This document shows, in pieces, positions 12,293-27,200 of a stretch of 64,000 nt of DNA. The position numbers and the translations under genes are program-made. A model generated the notes under the pieces. That model did no database searches, was not told where the DNA came from, and worked only from the letters and a program-made list of their open reading frames with translations. How positions within the stretch are numbered: the stretch's first letter is position 1; the number at the start of each line of letters is the position of its first letter. Origin of the DNA: Mesostigma viride (Eukaryota > Streptophyta > Mesostigmatophyceae > Mesostigmatales > Mesostigmataceae); contig RPFO01000253.1 in the NCBI GenBank assembly GCA_009746045.1, positions 250,001-314,000 of the forward strand, read 5' to 3'.

Positions 12293-15200
12293 ACAAGTGC
12301 GTCGTGTTGTATTGGCGTGTGCTAAACGGCAGAGCCCTTCCTGTTTGCAAGAGATGCAAGGTAGCCTGCCACACTGTGTGCCTTTTAGGTCTTACTCGAC
12401 ATATGCTGGTTGAATCGGAATGTCATCGCATGTTATGTCCCGAGGGTATGTCATCCTTACGCATCAGATCGTACTTTCCATAAGGTATTTTGAAGGTTAA
12501 CATCAGGATATTCCTACCTGCAGTGCTCGCGATGCAAAGCCAATGGTGGGGCCACCTGATGCTTTTAACTACATCTGTGTTCACCCAAGGACTCTGCTTG
12601 ATTGGCAAGCCCACGATTTGACTGGGCATAGCTGTGAGTTTGTTTATTGTTTGAGACATGTTTTATCCGGTTGAATTAGTTTATCCATTTGCCTTTGGGG
12701 GGAGAGCTCAGGAAAATTTACGTCATGGCGTGCATCCCCCTGCCACACACCGGCCCCCGTTTCGGCTTATGGTGGGTGGTGGTGGCGGACGCTGGCGCAG
12801 GCCTAGAGGCCATGGAGTTGGGTTTCCCAGGGCTCGCCCGTGGTGTCACTCCTCCCGACCCAGTGGGCGACGTCGGTCGCCAGCACTACGTCCAGGCCGT
12901 GAATGGGCCTGTGCGTGGCGCAGAGTTTGCTGTATGGAACAAGACGGGTGTCCAGGTGAAACCCTTCCAGCAAATGGCATCGTTTTTCGAAGCCGGAAGC
13001 TTATGTAGGGATGGCGTCTTGGGGGACCCAATTGTGGTCTATGACCACTTGGCGGACCGCTGGGTCCTTCTTCAGATAGGTAGCGGGCCCGGTACCCTGT
13101 GTGTGCTGGTGTCCAAGACCGCCGACCCCACGCTGGACCAGTGGCACACATACACATTCATCCTGCCCTTTTTCCCAGACTACCCAAAGCTGGCAGTTGG
13201 ACCAGACGCGTACTTTGTGACCGTGAATATCGAGTCAGCCGACGGTGTGCTGCCCACGTCACCGCCCATGGTGGCGCTGGACCGGGCGCGGATGCTAGCA
13301 GGGCTTTCCGTGCGAGCAACGCCGATTCGGTACGCGACGCCCACGACTGGTTTTGAGAACAACGCGATGACGCCGGCTGATCTGGATGGGCCACCGCCTG
13401 CCGCCTGGTCTGTCTCTGGGACCCCTCGTTGTGGGCTCGCGCTCCGGCAGTTTGATGACGAGACTCTCGCTCGCGTGGGGCAGGCGGCCAACTCTACCCA
13501 CGATTTCATCGAGGTCTGGGAGATGTGCGTGGACTTCAGCGGGGTGACACCTGCCACGATGACGCGTGCGGCAGAGATCGCGGTGTCCGAGTTCGACTCC
13601 CACTTGTGCAACGCGACAGAGCCAGTGGGCTGCTTCCCGATGAAGGGCACGGATCAGCGCCTGTTCCCCATCCACGAGCTGCTCTACCACCGCGTCGTGT
13701 TCCGGAGCTTCTCGGCACACGACGTGCTGCTCGGCAGCTTTGTGGCGGATGCGGATGGGACCGACCTCGGCAGCGTGCGCTGGTTTGAGCTGCGCAGAGG
13801 CCGGCAGGAGAATGCGACGTGGACGCTGTTTCAAGAGGGGACGGTGACGCCCCCCCGACCAGAAGGCACCGCCCCCATTCACCGCTTTCTGAGCTCCGTC
13901 GGCATGGATGGAGATCATAACATCGTGGTCGGGTATGTGGCCACAGGGGTGGACATGTACCCTAGCCTGCGCTACAGTGGCCGCCAGGCCTGGGATGTCC
14001 CAGGCAGCCTGCCTCAGGGAGAGTACCGCCTCGTGGATGGGAGCCGCGGTGCCACAACCAACCGATTTGGGGACTATTCGGCCCTAACAGTGGACCCGGT
14101 GGATAACTGCACGTTCTGGTTCACAGGGCAGTACGAGAGCCTGTCCGCTGAGAGTGCCACATGGATCGCGGTGTTCCGGTTCCCTAGCTGTGGCCAGGGC
14201 ATCCCCTGCCAAGTCGATGGGGAGTGCGATGATGGCATGTTCTGCAACGGTGCGGAACGGTGTGTAGAGGGCCTGTGCGCACCTGCCAGCGCGGAAGCAT
14301 GCCTTGGGAGGTCGTGCAATGAACTTCGCGAAATATGCGGTAGGACATCGACCGTACCAATATTCGGTATCCAATGGTGCATGATCAATTATTTATGGGC
14401 GCCCAATGCCACGCTTCTCTGAGCAGAGATTGTTGGACATCAAGGCATACGTCACACACATTGGTATAAGATACGTATTACACATACGCATGCTTGGGAA
14501 AGATACCACCATTACATTTCCATATAGTAGTACAATATTGTACAATCGCAGGATACTTGAAATGCAGGCAGAATGATTTGGTATGCTGTGATTGTGGTTA
14601 CGTTCCACAGCCTGCCTGACGTGGAAATAGATCATCTTCAGAATGGAAATGCTGTTTGTCCAGAGTTGAGAAAAGTGATTTTTTCTTTTGGCGCTTTGCT
14701 TGGATTGGCTGAACAGCATGTCGATGGCTTTATTTGTCCCTGTTGTAGCCTTGCTATGTTGATGTTGACACCCCCTGGCCACTTATGACCACAGGAACAC
14801 GTCGTGTTGAACTTGCTTACGTGCAGAACGTCCATTCAATGAGCTCTCCCTCAGCTACGCTCGCCGCGGTTTCGGGGGCGTCCCTGCCAAGCCGGCCATT
14901 GCTGTGGGTTCCGACTACATGATCGCCATCACGCGCACGGAATTCAACCGTGCCCTGTACCAGGTATTCACCAAGGAGCCCTGGCTGCCCGTCAAGCAGT
15001 CCTTCCTGACCCAGTTCCACCGGTCCGGCACCGCCTGCCGCGTGGGGCCATTCCCAGGGTCGGGCTTCACCGCATACGACAGCATTGCGGATCGCTGGCT
15101 GATCATGGAGGTGGCACGAGAGGCCACGTCGGGCACCTACTACCTGTGCCTGCTGCTGTCACTGAGCGGCGTCCCGTATGGGCTACTGTACCGGGGGTAT

Positions 15201-18200
15201 TCGTTTGCTCTCGCTGGCGATCCTGGTGATGTTGTCCTGGGCATCATGCCTGACGCGTACTACTTCACCACGGGGGAGAATCCACCGGCCGTGTATGCCT
15301 TGAACCGCGCAACTCTATTGGGCGGGCGGTTGCCCACCGCGGAGCGCCGGGCTGCCACCACGCTCTCAGGGTTCCAACGCCAGGGACTTGTGCCTGCACA
15401 TGTGCATGGGACCCCCAGGAGTGGCACGTCCTGCGGATACTTCGCCCGCCACATTGATGACGAGCTTCACGGCGCTTCCCCATTTCCTGTGAATCCCACC
15501 AATGATTACATTGAAGTTTGGTATTTCTGCCCTTCGTTCGCCACGGGTGGCCCCCTGTGGGGCAGCGTAAGCCTGGCGGTGGCCGACTTCAACTCCCTGC
15601 TCTGCAGCGGCAACAGCGACGTCCCATGCTTTGCACAGCCAGGCTCCACGGTGCAGTTGGTGCCGTACCACGAGGGGGTCCACCCACACTTGACGTATCG
15701 CAGCTTTGCCAGCTATGACGTCCTGCTTCTGGCTTTCACAGTCAACGTGGGCAACAACCAGGTACGAGCTTTAAGCGTTTCCGGTGCGCCTTTCCTGTGT
15801 GTTCAGAGTGTTTTGACATGGCTCAAAGGCATGGTAGCTTCCCTACTGGCCTACCAGGTACAAAGCGGCATCAGCACCAACCCCAACAATAAGAGTGCGG
15901 GGCAGGACGCACAAGGACTGCGGCCTTTTTTGTTTGCTTGCTTATCCCACAGCTGGTGTGGATTAAAAACTGGAATTACACAGATAGCAGTGCAGGGAGC
16001 ATGGATGGCTATTTGCCTGCTAATCTGCCGCAGGGGGCCCTATTTCTGGGATGGTGTGCAGTAAATTTCTAGTCTCATAGGCTTACCCTGACGTGTTTGA
16101 CCGTGTCATTCGATGACCCTGCCTCTGTCTACTTATCCCATCCTTCCTGTATCCGTGTTTGCTGTGCTGAACAATGCCACCTGCTTCATACCTGCAGGGA
16201 GGCATCAAGTGGGTGGAGTTGCGGCGCACCAACACCGCCTCCCATCTGGCCTGGTTTGTGTACCAGGAAGGCGTGCACTCGCCCGACACCAAGAACCGCT
16301 GGCTGGGAAGCATCGCCATGGACTCGGCCGGGAACATTGCGCTGGGATATGCAGCAGTGAATGCCAATGGTGGTGTGTTGCCTGGCTTGTACTTCACCGG
16401 CAGGACAGCAACTGCCCCCTTGGGGACCATGACCAAGAACGAGACACAGTTGGTGGTCAGCGGCAAGGCAGCGGCATCGTCGCTGTATGGCGGCCGCACC
16501 ATGGTGGCTCTGGACGCAAGGGATGGCTGCAGCTTCTACTTTGACGGCCCGTGGGAGAATGGGACGCTGCGCTCCCCCACGTACCTGGGCGTGTTCCGCT
16601 TCCCCAATTGTGGAGGTAAAATCTTCTGCCGTCTATTATGCCATCTATCTGTCATCATCTATGTGTCTATCTGGTGTGCCGTATGCAAGACTCCGCCATT
16701 TCGTTTAAGAAGCTTATGGCCGCTAGTTTTGGGACATTTGCATCCATTCACCATAGCCCAAGTTGAACAAGAGAGGCTGCATGTTGCACTATGCTTTTAC
16801 CTTTCTTGATTTGTTTGCATGAGCTTGTAAGTTGATGGTGGCGTCCTCCCATGGAGCAATCCTGGTGGCATCCGTGCCTTGAGTGTCTTTTTCATGTTTT
16901 TTGAGAAGTCCCCATGGTTGATTACCTCTGACATATATTGTTGGCATAATATGCACTTTATCGTAAGGTGACGCATGGTGCAAGCGTGCCCATGCTGTTT
17001 GCTCATAACGATGGCCAGAACTCACAGCAAGGCATGTATGCCCTATGTCTTGGTTCAGTTTGAAAATCACAACAGACCCCATCCCCACTCCTCCCCGAAA
17101 TTCTGCCATAAATTCTGCAGTGTGTTCAGTCGACGCTGACTGCGACGACGGCCTCCACTGCACAGACGACAAGTGCCGTGACGGCGTGTGCGTGGCCGAG
17201 CCGGACCCCCTGCTCTGCCGTTTCGGCGAGTACTGCGACGAGACTCTGGACGCGTGCGTGGCCTGCCTGGACAACAGCCACTGCTCCAACGGTGCCTTCT
17301 GCGACGGCCAGGAGCGCTGCGTGGCCGGCGTGTGCCAGCCTGCAGCAACACCCGCGTGCGGTGCGGGGCAGACATGCCTGGAGGACCAGGATTTATGTGG
17401 TGCGTGTCACCACATGTTCTTGTGTGTCCCTCCAGCTGTGGCAGTTTGGGTGAAGGGGATGGCTAGGTTACAAGCCCACATGGTATGGTCAAAAAACAGA
17501 CGACGGCATTCGCTTATCCGCTCTCGCCTTTTTTATGAATAGTATCAGTTATGAGTAATCTTATTCTTGCACATCTACAAGCACTCTATGGTTTGACACG
17601 GTTTGTGGGTACGTTTGTTTCAGCACAAGGAAAATTGCTGCAGTGTATACGTGTAGACGTTTCTATGCTGCTGTCACTTTTTTCATCGCCCTGGGGTTGA
17701 ATGCTTTGTTTTCGGCTTTTCGCCATCTAGCTGTCCCGTAGCATGTCCCGTAGCAACCAGCATGGTCATCCCGGTCAGCAACCAAGCACAGGCGCAGGGC
17801 TGTGCTGCCAGAATCCTGCGCTGTTCACCATGTGAGAATCAACTACCCTTTTGACGGTCACTAATAGGAAATTTTGTGTACGGAATCAGCAGGGATGCTG
17901 TACCTCTGACTTGATGAAACTTGCTGTATGGTGACACTTGCCTTGGATATACTTGTGTTGTCCCCGATGCGCTGCGGGAGTCCAGTCCCAAGCCGGCGCC
18001 GCCTTCTCATGGTGAGAGACGTCTGCCATGCGTCCACCAGCCTGCCTGTAGCTGCTGCTGTACGGTACCATCAGTCTCTGTCATGGCGCCAGTATTGGTG
18101 CTGCTTTCAGACACCGTCCATGCCACGCATGATGCATTGTCGATGGTAGCAAGTCAGCAATCGTCTGTGGGGTAGCTTTGCTGTCTTTCCTGCTCATGCT

Positions 18201-21200
18201 CTTTCAGTTATCCGCAGCTGGTATTTCTCGCCTGGTCTTTGCCAGGCAGGACTCAGTGTGTACCTATGTACGCCTACTTGTTGGTATTGGGTTTACTAGA
18301 TGATCCCGTTTTCTCTTCGGCTTTCAAGGGTGATGTCTGCTAGCCGAATGGATAGCAAATAATGGCTTCGAGGCTATTGATTTGAATGTGTCATGGCGCG
18401 GCATTCATTTGAGGTGGCGAACATCTGGGAACCAAACATTCATCTGTTTGGCCGTTTCGGCCACTGTCTGTATTCCTCGGTTACTATGCGTTCCAGAACA
18501 ATGGCCAGGTGTCAGAGGAGGATAAAAGTGACTCCGCGTTCACGTCCTCAACCATGGCCCCAACGTCGGATGTGGACAACCTTGCGGCTGGCTTGTTGGG
18601 ATCGTCCCACCGTCGCTTGAAAGGGCTGCTTGGCACGGATAGCCCAGCAGGGCCCCTTCCCAAGGATGCCATCACCTCCGTGAGTGGTACGTCTTGCTGC
18701 ATGTTGGCAAACCAGCAGCACTCCGCAGCAAGGTTGCCATGCGTTTCTTGACGTTGAAGTGCTGCTGGCCAGTGGTTACTAACGACTGCCACCTGATTTG
18801 TGGTCTGCTTGCTGTTGGTTACCTGTTGGCATGGACTTTTGATTCAACTGGTGAAGTGAGATTATGTGAATTTTGTGCCATTGTATAAACATGAATATCT
18901 GCTTTTTCATCGCATTAGTGCGTTGTTAGATAGTCGAAGCGCTCGCTAAGGCCACAGCACCCTCTGCTCTGTGCTTCCTTCTCAACGAGTTTCTAGCCGT
19001 TGTATAGGTCTTAGTTTTTAGGTCGTTGGTTTGTCGCACAGTACTCTCTTGTGAAAAACAACGCATTGGCCTTAGTATTGGTCACTCTTTTGGGGCGGCC
19101 CGCTAACTTTGGCAGCAGAGCACAGGTTCAACTGTAAACCAGCTCAACTCAGTCCACCATATCCAATATAGCTCATTGCAAGTTCAACCATATCCTAGTC
19201 CCCACTGTCTTGCCTGATTTCATTGACTTCGCATGAGTTCGAGGGATTTTGATGCAATTCAACCAACCTACTGCTGCGTGATGTACCACAACATGCAGTG
19301 TAGTCAGCTTATATTCAATTTCTGTAGGCCTCCCCTCAAAGCTTGGTGTAATGGTCCGTGTCCTGCCGTGCATGCATGTCGCTAGTTCCGCCTTGTTAGA
19401 TGGCAGACCATGCCCTTTTGTCTCTAGCCAGTTTAGACCAGATTGCCCTACATATTGGACAGCGGCTGCCTAGTTTAACCATTCGCATCCTTCAGGAAGG
19501 CCATGGCTGCATCCTACTGCATGCTGTTGACGCATTGGGCATGAGAGGGTTCACGTGTCAGTTGGCCTGCATAGCCTGCCTGCTCAGTGTGATGTTGTGC
19601 ACAGAACCTTACGCTGATGTCGTACACAGAACCTTAGCCATGATGGCAATCATTCACCTGCCAGCTGCTGACAGTTGGCCATCGGTGGCAACCTTTGCAC
19701 GCTGTTGGTGTGTGTGGTGGGACCGCAGAACGTCCATTTAATGAGCTCTCCCTCAGCTACAACATGCGGGGGAATGGCGGGACGGCCGTGATGCCCGCCG
19801 TGTCGGTTGGCACTGGGTACATGATTGCCATTACCCGAACAGGGTTCAGTCGTGCTCTGTACCAGGTATTCACCAAGGAGCCCTGGCTGCCCGTCAAGCA
19901 GTCCTTCCTGACACAGTTCCACCGGTCCGGCACCGCCTGCCGCGTGGGGCCATTCCCAGGGTCGGGCTTCACCGCATACGACAGCATGGCGGATCGCTGG
20001 CTGATCATGGAGGTGGCGCGAGAGGCCACGTCGGGCACCTACTACCTGTGCCTGCTGCTGTCACTGAGCGGCGTCCCGTATGGGCTACTGTACCGGGGGT
20101 ACTCAATTGCGCTCTCAGGAAACCCTGGAGATACCATGGTCCTGGGCGTCATGCCTGACGCGTACTACTTCACCACGGGGGAGAATCCACCGGCCGTGTA
20201 TGCCTTGAACCGCGCAACTTTATTGGGCGGACGATTGCCCACCCCAGAGCGAAGGGAGGCACCGGCATTGGCAGGGTTCCAACGCCAGGGACTTGTGCCC
20301 GCACACTTGCACGGGAATGCCAGGGCGGACGCCGCATGTGGCTACTTCGCCCGCCACATCGACGATGAAATGCACGTCCCTGCGACCGCAGATCCCCTGC
20401 AGGATTTCATCGAGGTGTGGTACTTCTGCCCTTCGTTTGCAATAGGCGGGCCACAGTGGGACAGCATTCGTCTGGCGGTTGCAGACTTCAACTCCTTGGT
20501 GTGCAGCGGCTCTTCCAACGTCCCTTGCTTCGCGCAGCCGGGCTCCACGGTGCAGCTGGTCCCATTCCATGAACTGGTGAACCCGCACTTGAGCTACCGC
20601 AGCTTTGCAGGGCATGACGCCATGCTGCTGGCCTTCACCGTGAATGTTGGGAACCACCAGGTATGTGTGATCCAACTTCTGCAACCTCTTTCATTCACGA
20701 TGGATGCATATTCACAAGTATTTGGGGGCAGGGGCATCATCATGGCATTCACGACAAAACAGCCTTAAGTCATCCTCAGTGGTTGATGTAGCACAACTTC
20801 TATGTTTTCCTGGACTTCTGCATGTCAGTATCTAGCCACTAATTTTTTGCTTAGTATTTTGGGTTCAACAGCAAAAATTTTCCAGCGTGCCCACCCCTTC
20901 GTTAGTAATTAAGTTACTTTGGCCTGTAGGATAGAATTTTTTGCCTATTGGGTAAGACTGCGGGGAAATGCATCATTTGTGCCTCTTGGTTGCCGTACCC
21001 ACGGTGAGGTTCGGAATCATTTGCAGGCAGGTTCATTTTTCCGTGGCATGTTCAGGTCCAAAGTATTTTCTCACCAATTGTCATTGCTCTGGTCTGGTTT
21101 GGCCTTATGCGACATTGACCATGGAATATCTCGGCACTCCCGTATCTCTCTGTTGGGTCGTCGCGACATGTGCATCATTCTCAGTGGGAACCTTTCCTTG

Positions 21201-24200
21201 CCGTTGGGAAGGTCTAAATCGCTTACATCATCGAACATCTCTGGTAGTCTGATATTTCTGGCCATTGTCCTATTGAGAGTTTCAAGGGAAATTTTATGTT
21301 ATTATATTTTGATATGGTTGGGAACTTTTCTGTTGGTGACAGCTCATATCTATCATCTGCATGCTAATCTTCAGCTGCATCTTCAACTCATGACAATGCT
21401 TGCCTGCAGGGTGGCATCAAGTGGGTGGAGTTGCGGCGCACCAACACCGCCTCCCATCTGGCCTGGTTTGTGTACCAGGAAGGCGTGCACTCGCCCGACA
21501 CCAAGAACCGCTGGCTGGGCAGCATCGCCATGGACTCGGCCGGGAACATTGCGCTGGGATATGCGGGAGTCGATGCCAATAATGCCATGCTGCCTGGCCT
21601 GTACTTCACAGGGAGGGAGGTGAATGCTCCCTTGGGGACCATGACCAAGAACGAGACACAGTTGGTGGTCAGCGGCAAGGCAGCGGCATCGTCGCTGTAT
21701 GGCGGCCGCACCATGGTGGCTCTGGACGCAAGGGATGGCTGCAGCTTCTACTTTGACGGCCCGTGGGAGAATGGGACGCTGCGCTCCCCCACATACCTGG
21801 GCGTGTTCCGCTTCCCCAATTGTGGAGGTAAAATCTTCTGCCGTATATCTGCCGCATACAATTGTGGAGGTATGCCGTGGCACGCGTCATGCCTAGAACA
21901 CATACTACTAGGTCTGTAGAAGATCTGCTGGTAACAAGGCTGGATTAATGGACCATGGGTGTTTGTGCTGAAAAGTGTGCACCACTGGCCCTAGACGATG
22001 TGTCCTGTTGTGGTCATCTGCATCCCCGCTTACTTTACTTACAGCCACTACCACAACAGTGGTGCACGCTATTAGGGCCTCCAAACACGGAGGCGTGAAT
22101 GAGAGGTGCATCTGCTTTTGATTCGGTATTGCTGAGCCCCGTGCTAACAAACAATTCCGTCTCTGATGCTTTCCACCCATGACAGTGTGCTCGGTCGACA
22201 CCGACTGCGACGACGGCCTCCACTGCACAGACGACAAGTGCCGCGATGGCGTGTGCGTGGCCGAGCCGGACCCCCTGCTCTGCCGTTTCGGCGAGTACTG
22301 CGACGAGACTCTGGACGCGTGCGTGGCCTGCCTGGACAACAGCCACTGCTCCAACGGTGCCTTCTGCGACGGCCAGGAGCGCTGCGTGGCCGGCGTGTGC
22401 CAGCCGGCAGCAACACCCGCGTGCAGTGCGGGGCAGACATGCCTGGAGGACCAGGACCGGTGCGTGGATTGCGTCAGTGATGGCAACTGCACGGACAATC
22501 TTTTTTGCGATGGCGCCGAGACTTGCGTCAACGAGGTGTGCCAGGCGGGCACCCCTCCCACCTGCCCCGCTGACCAGTACTGCTCGGAAGAGGTTCGAGG
22601 GTGCGCTGTCTGCCTGGTGGACGCCCACTGCGATGACAGCACATTCTGTAATGGGGTGGAGTGGTGCGGAGATGGCACCTGCTGGCCGTACCCCGAGGCT
22701 GAAACTTGGTGCGGGGAATACGTGTGCGATGAGGCAATGGACCGCTGCGTGGAGTGCTTGACGGCAGACACGTGTGACAATGGCCTGTTCTGCGACGGCG
22801 TGGAGGTGTGCTTGGAAGACGGCACGTGCGCGCCGGGCGAGCCGCCCTGCAGTGACCAGGAGGTCTGCCTCGAGGACCAGCAGGCATGTGGTGACAGCGG
22901 TAAGGCTGGCTTTCAACACCCTTGTTTGCTGGTCATGGTTCGCAAATGTAGGTTTCCGTCGTCTTCGGTAATACGTTGCAGATTATTTTTGTTCAATTCT
23001 AAGGATGTTATTTAATGTCAGGCTATGATCCGCTTGGTTAGCGCAGCTCTGTGTGACCTGTGGGGTCCTACACTCTGCTTGTACTTGTAGATAAGCGCTG
23101 CGAGTAGTTGGCCTGCTGTTGTGTCTCTCTTCTGAAACTTCTAGAGCTGAGAGTACTTTGGGTTTGTGCAAGTTTTTTTTTTGCCAGACGCAATAGATGC
23201 TTGTCATGTGTAATTTCCATCAGGATTTTTTTACATCGTGGCTTTGCCCTCATCAGTCTGGTCTGAAAATGCTTGACAGCAGCACCGAGTACTGTCGCAT
23301 CTGGATTGTCGTTATAGAATAATTTGTGGTGTCCCACATGCAGCGGATGCCAAGTTTCACTTCAGAATCTTTGATTGGACATGCCTGCAACCATGCGCTT
23401 TCATCTTATTCGCCCCCACGTCCCGCTTCACAATGTACGCTGGGACTGTGACAGGTGGCATCCGAACCCCGTTGTGGACCTTCGTGAACACAAGCAGCGG
23501 CGCCTTTGCCGTGTATCCCTCCCTGGCCATGGGCCTGGACCACCTGGTTCAGGTGGTAATGACCAACCAGGCGGCGCCCGCCAGCAGCCACAGCGCCGTC
23601 TACACGGTGTTTGACAAGGCCACGGGGGGGAAGCTGCGCGAGGAGCAGCTGCGGTTGCACCACAGCGGCAACTGCTCGACCAGCCCAACGGGCAAGGGCT
23701 ACGTGATCTATGACCACCTGGCGGACCGATGGGTGATGGCAGAGCTCGCCGTGGGTGGCACCCGGCTCTGCATGCTCCTGTCAGGGTATGTGTTACATGG
23801 CTGCCTGCTGTTGCTGGTTTCACCGTGCGGGTATCGTGCCATCGAGTCGTGTTGATGGGTTCATGAACACTTGAAACACGATACATGTCTTGGTTTTGGT
23901 CCATTGGAGTTCTTTCCCACCAAGAGAAACATTTATTTTACATATTTTTTTATGCTAGGCTTTATACGTACAGCCTATACCACGCCTTCAAACTCAGTGC
24001 ACATCATTATCAAGTTGGTTATTGTAGCACCATGCTGGGGGCCCAGCATACTCGAACACAAGGTGTTGCCCCCACACCTCCTACCTGGCCACCAAGGCTG
24101 TCGCCAGCCTTGGTGCCGAGTTTCTTTCCGCCCCTGGCCCCCTTCCCGCACGCTGCCGCGGCTGTACTGCCGCCCCCGTGTGGCCGCTACGGTTTCCTGG

Positions 24201-27200
24201 CGGACGCAGTGCAGCACCCATGTCGTTCCCCCCGTTAGGGGGGCGGTTTCCAGCGGCTGCTCATTAGGCCTTACGTCCCCGGACCGTCTCTCACAAGCCC
24301 AGGACCCATCACCAGCCCCACCTCTGAGGCTGGGATTTCCCGGCATTGAAGCCATTGTGGCGATATGCCCTCTACCATATTGAGGAGTTCGCTTGGAAAC
24401 TGCTTAGCCCGACCGGGGCTTGTGTTTTGGTAGGAAACTTTTATGGCATAGATACGCCCGCCTTGCAGAACCGAACTCTTTCCCATAATGCATCATACAG
24501 GATAAAACAAAGGCACTAAAACAGCCAGAATTTCAGCCCCGCCAGGCGGCCATTCTTTGCTGAAAAACTGGGCAATGATGAAGAGCGCACTCCTCTCACC
24601 AAGATTTGCTATAGCTCCGCATCCTCCCCGAAACTCCCGTCTGGCCACAGGCCGAAAGATCGGGTCCGCTGTCAGGCTCCTGGCAGTTATGGGCTACCCT
24701 GGCACCCCGTGCGAGCCATCTCCACGCTCAAGGCAGATTCGCCTCCACCATTCTTTCCACAGTAGCCGCTGGCCCTGGCCTGTATGGCTCCTTCCCTGAG
24801 GTTGTCCGACCTCAAATGCAGCTCCCACAGTGTCAGGAAGCTGCTTGCCGCACCCAGGGGTCGAGGGGAATCGTCAGTGGGCCCAGCGCCGGAAATCACA
24901 CCCTTTTACTCAAATCGTAGAGCCCCCCACCCACCAACCATTACCGTGGCCGGTAATGGTTGGTGGCCAACATAAAGAATCTCATTCTAGGCCTCTCCAC
25001 GCCCGGAGGCCTCTCCACGCCCGGAGAGGCCAATTGCATCGTCTTACATTCAGCGCAGCTGCCATAGGGCCAGCCAACCTTGCCTATGCTGGGAATTGGG
25101 ATAAAGTTGCGAAGCTGAAAAGAGGCCCCCCTACGCCCCCTACACCACTCTAAGTTCTGACTATCATTTACATTCTGCCACACAGGCCTGCCGGCTGGCG
25201 CAGGTACAAGGTGTACTGACTGCCCATCACAGTTGCGCCACGCCTGGCGGCTGGCGCAGGTGCAAGGTCTAGTGACGTACGTTAGAAGCTACTTAGGCCT
25301 GCACGTCGGGACCACACTCAGCGTCGGCACAAAAAGGGCCGGCCGATGCAGTACCATCGAGACAAGCGCTAGTCTTACGCTACGTACGGCAGGTCGGTCC
25401 CCTTTGAGCTCGTCCACGCGTCCTATATATTATGAGTGAAGCTCAACAATTGTGTATGCATGGGCTCATCAGCTTGAGCTTCATACCAGCTCTGCTGCAT
25501 GTTGGATGTAATCTATCACAAGTTCATGACCTGGTGTTTGTTAGCTTTATCGTGCTTGTTTGCCTTATATGTCGGCGCTGTTACCGCAGTAGTATAACTC
25601 CAACAAGCTGTAGCCACCAGGTTCTTTGTTTCTTTTCCAGCAGGGACAAACATGGATTGATTTGTTTTCCTGCTTCCTCATGATGGCTGTGTTTTGTGTT
25701 GGGTCATCGCTGCTTGCGTGGGAGTTGTTATGGAAGCTGCCGAAAAACTTTTCTGCTGAAAGCTACACAGGCAGCCTCATTTGGCATCGTACAATCTGTT
25801 CAAGTGCGTTGATTGATGGGGTTGTCTGAAGGACTGGTTTTGTAATCCTTGCAAACCCCTCGTTCTTGAAGCAATTCACTCAGTATCCTTGTTCGATCTG
25901 TATCCGCAAGGACCCTGCACGTGTCGCACCCTCAAGCCTTTCACCGCATGGCAGCTAAATATTTCTGTCGATTCCTTTCTCCTCTGTTTCTCTACTGCTC
26001 GATGGCTACTCCCTATGGCAGTGACTACATCCCCACGGGCTCCTGGACTGCCTACAGCTTTGCGCTAGGATCAATCACGGACAGCTTCACCCTGGCCCTC
26101 ATGCCTGACGGCTACTTCATCGGCACCATGGAGGTCATCCCACGCGTGTACGCGCTCGACCGCGCCGCCATGCTGGCCAACGCGGCCACAGTGACCATGC
26201 GCACAGTGGCCGTGCCGGCCCTGCCCGGGTACGCGCTGCTCCCGCAGGGGATGGACCCTGTGACCCTGGTGGGTCCCGCGAGGGTTGGCCGCCCGGGCCC
26301 CTGCGGCCTGTTCTTGCGCGTCCGCGACGACGAGATCCACGCGTGGCTGCTTGGCGAGGAACCCAACCCTGCCAACGACTACTTGGAGATCTGGCGCATG
26401 TGCCCGGCGTTCGCGAACGCTGACCTGGCCTCGCTCACGCTGGCCGCTGACGTGGCCATCGCCGAGGTGGACACGGTCGTGTGCGGCAACCTGCAGCAGT
26501 GCTTCTGGCAGAAAGGCACGCTCGCGCCGTTCCTTTTCCCGTATGCGCAGGGCACGCTGCACCCGGTGGCCATGTACCGCGCGCTGGACTCGCACGAGTC
26601 ACTGCTGGCGAGCCTCACGGTGGACGCCAGCCCGCCGTTACCAGAACCCGACCCCTTGGCCTCACAGCAGGGCGGAATCCACTGGATGGAGCTGCGGCTG
26701 CGTGCCACTAGCAGCATGGGCTGGTATACCCACCAGGAGGGCCTGCTGGCGCCCGACACCAAGAACCGGTTCCTGGGCGCCCTCGCCATGGACGGGTCAG
26801 GCAACATGCTGCTCGGCTACTCGGTCACGGATGCCAGCACGTTCCCGAGCTTCTACTACTCGGGCCGCAAGCAGAAGGACCCGTTGGGCACCATGCCGCT
26901 GGGAGAGTACCCAGTGGCGGTGGGCGACGCACCCAGCCCGTCCCCATCGTTTGGGGCACGGGGGTCGGTCACGGTGGACCCGAGCGGTGGCTGCATGCTC
27001 GCAATGGTGGGCTCGCACGGCGATGTTGCCGGCGGGTTTGCCAGCAGCACGTCGATCGCGTTGCTCAAGTACAGCACCTGCGTGGGTACGTGTGGCTGGA
27101 ATTAGGATTCCTAGGGAAGGCTTGGCAATGGGTCGCCCCTAGGGACACGGTCTCGGGCAAGTATTGTGATATCCTGGCTGGCTCGACAATATATTTTACA

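Noticed and set aside
13180-13918. Minus-strand frames of 150-200 residues over module 1 and similar ones over modules 3 and 4
   Set aside because: GC-rich coding exons give open antisense frames; these have no motifs and the plus strand is well explained.
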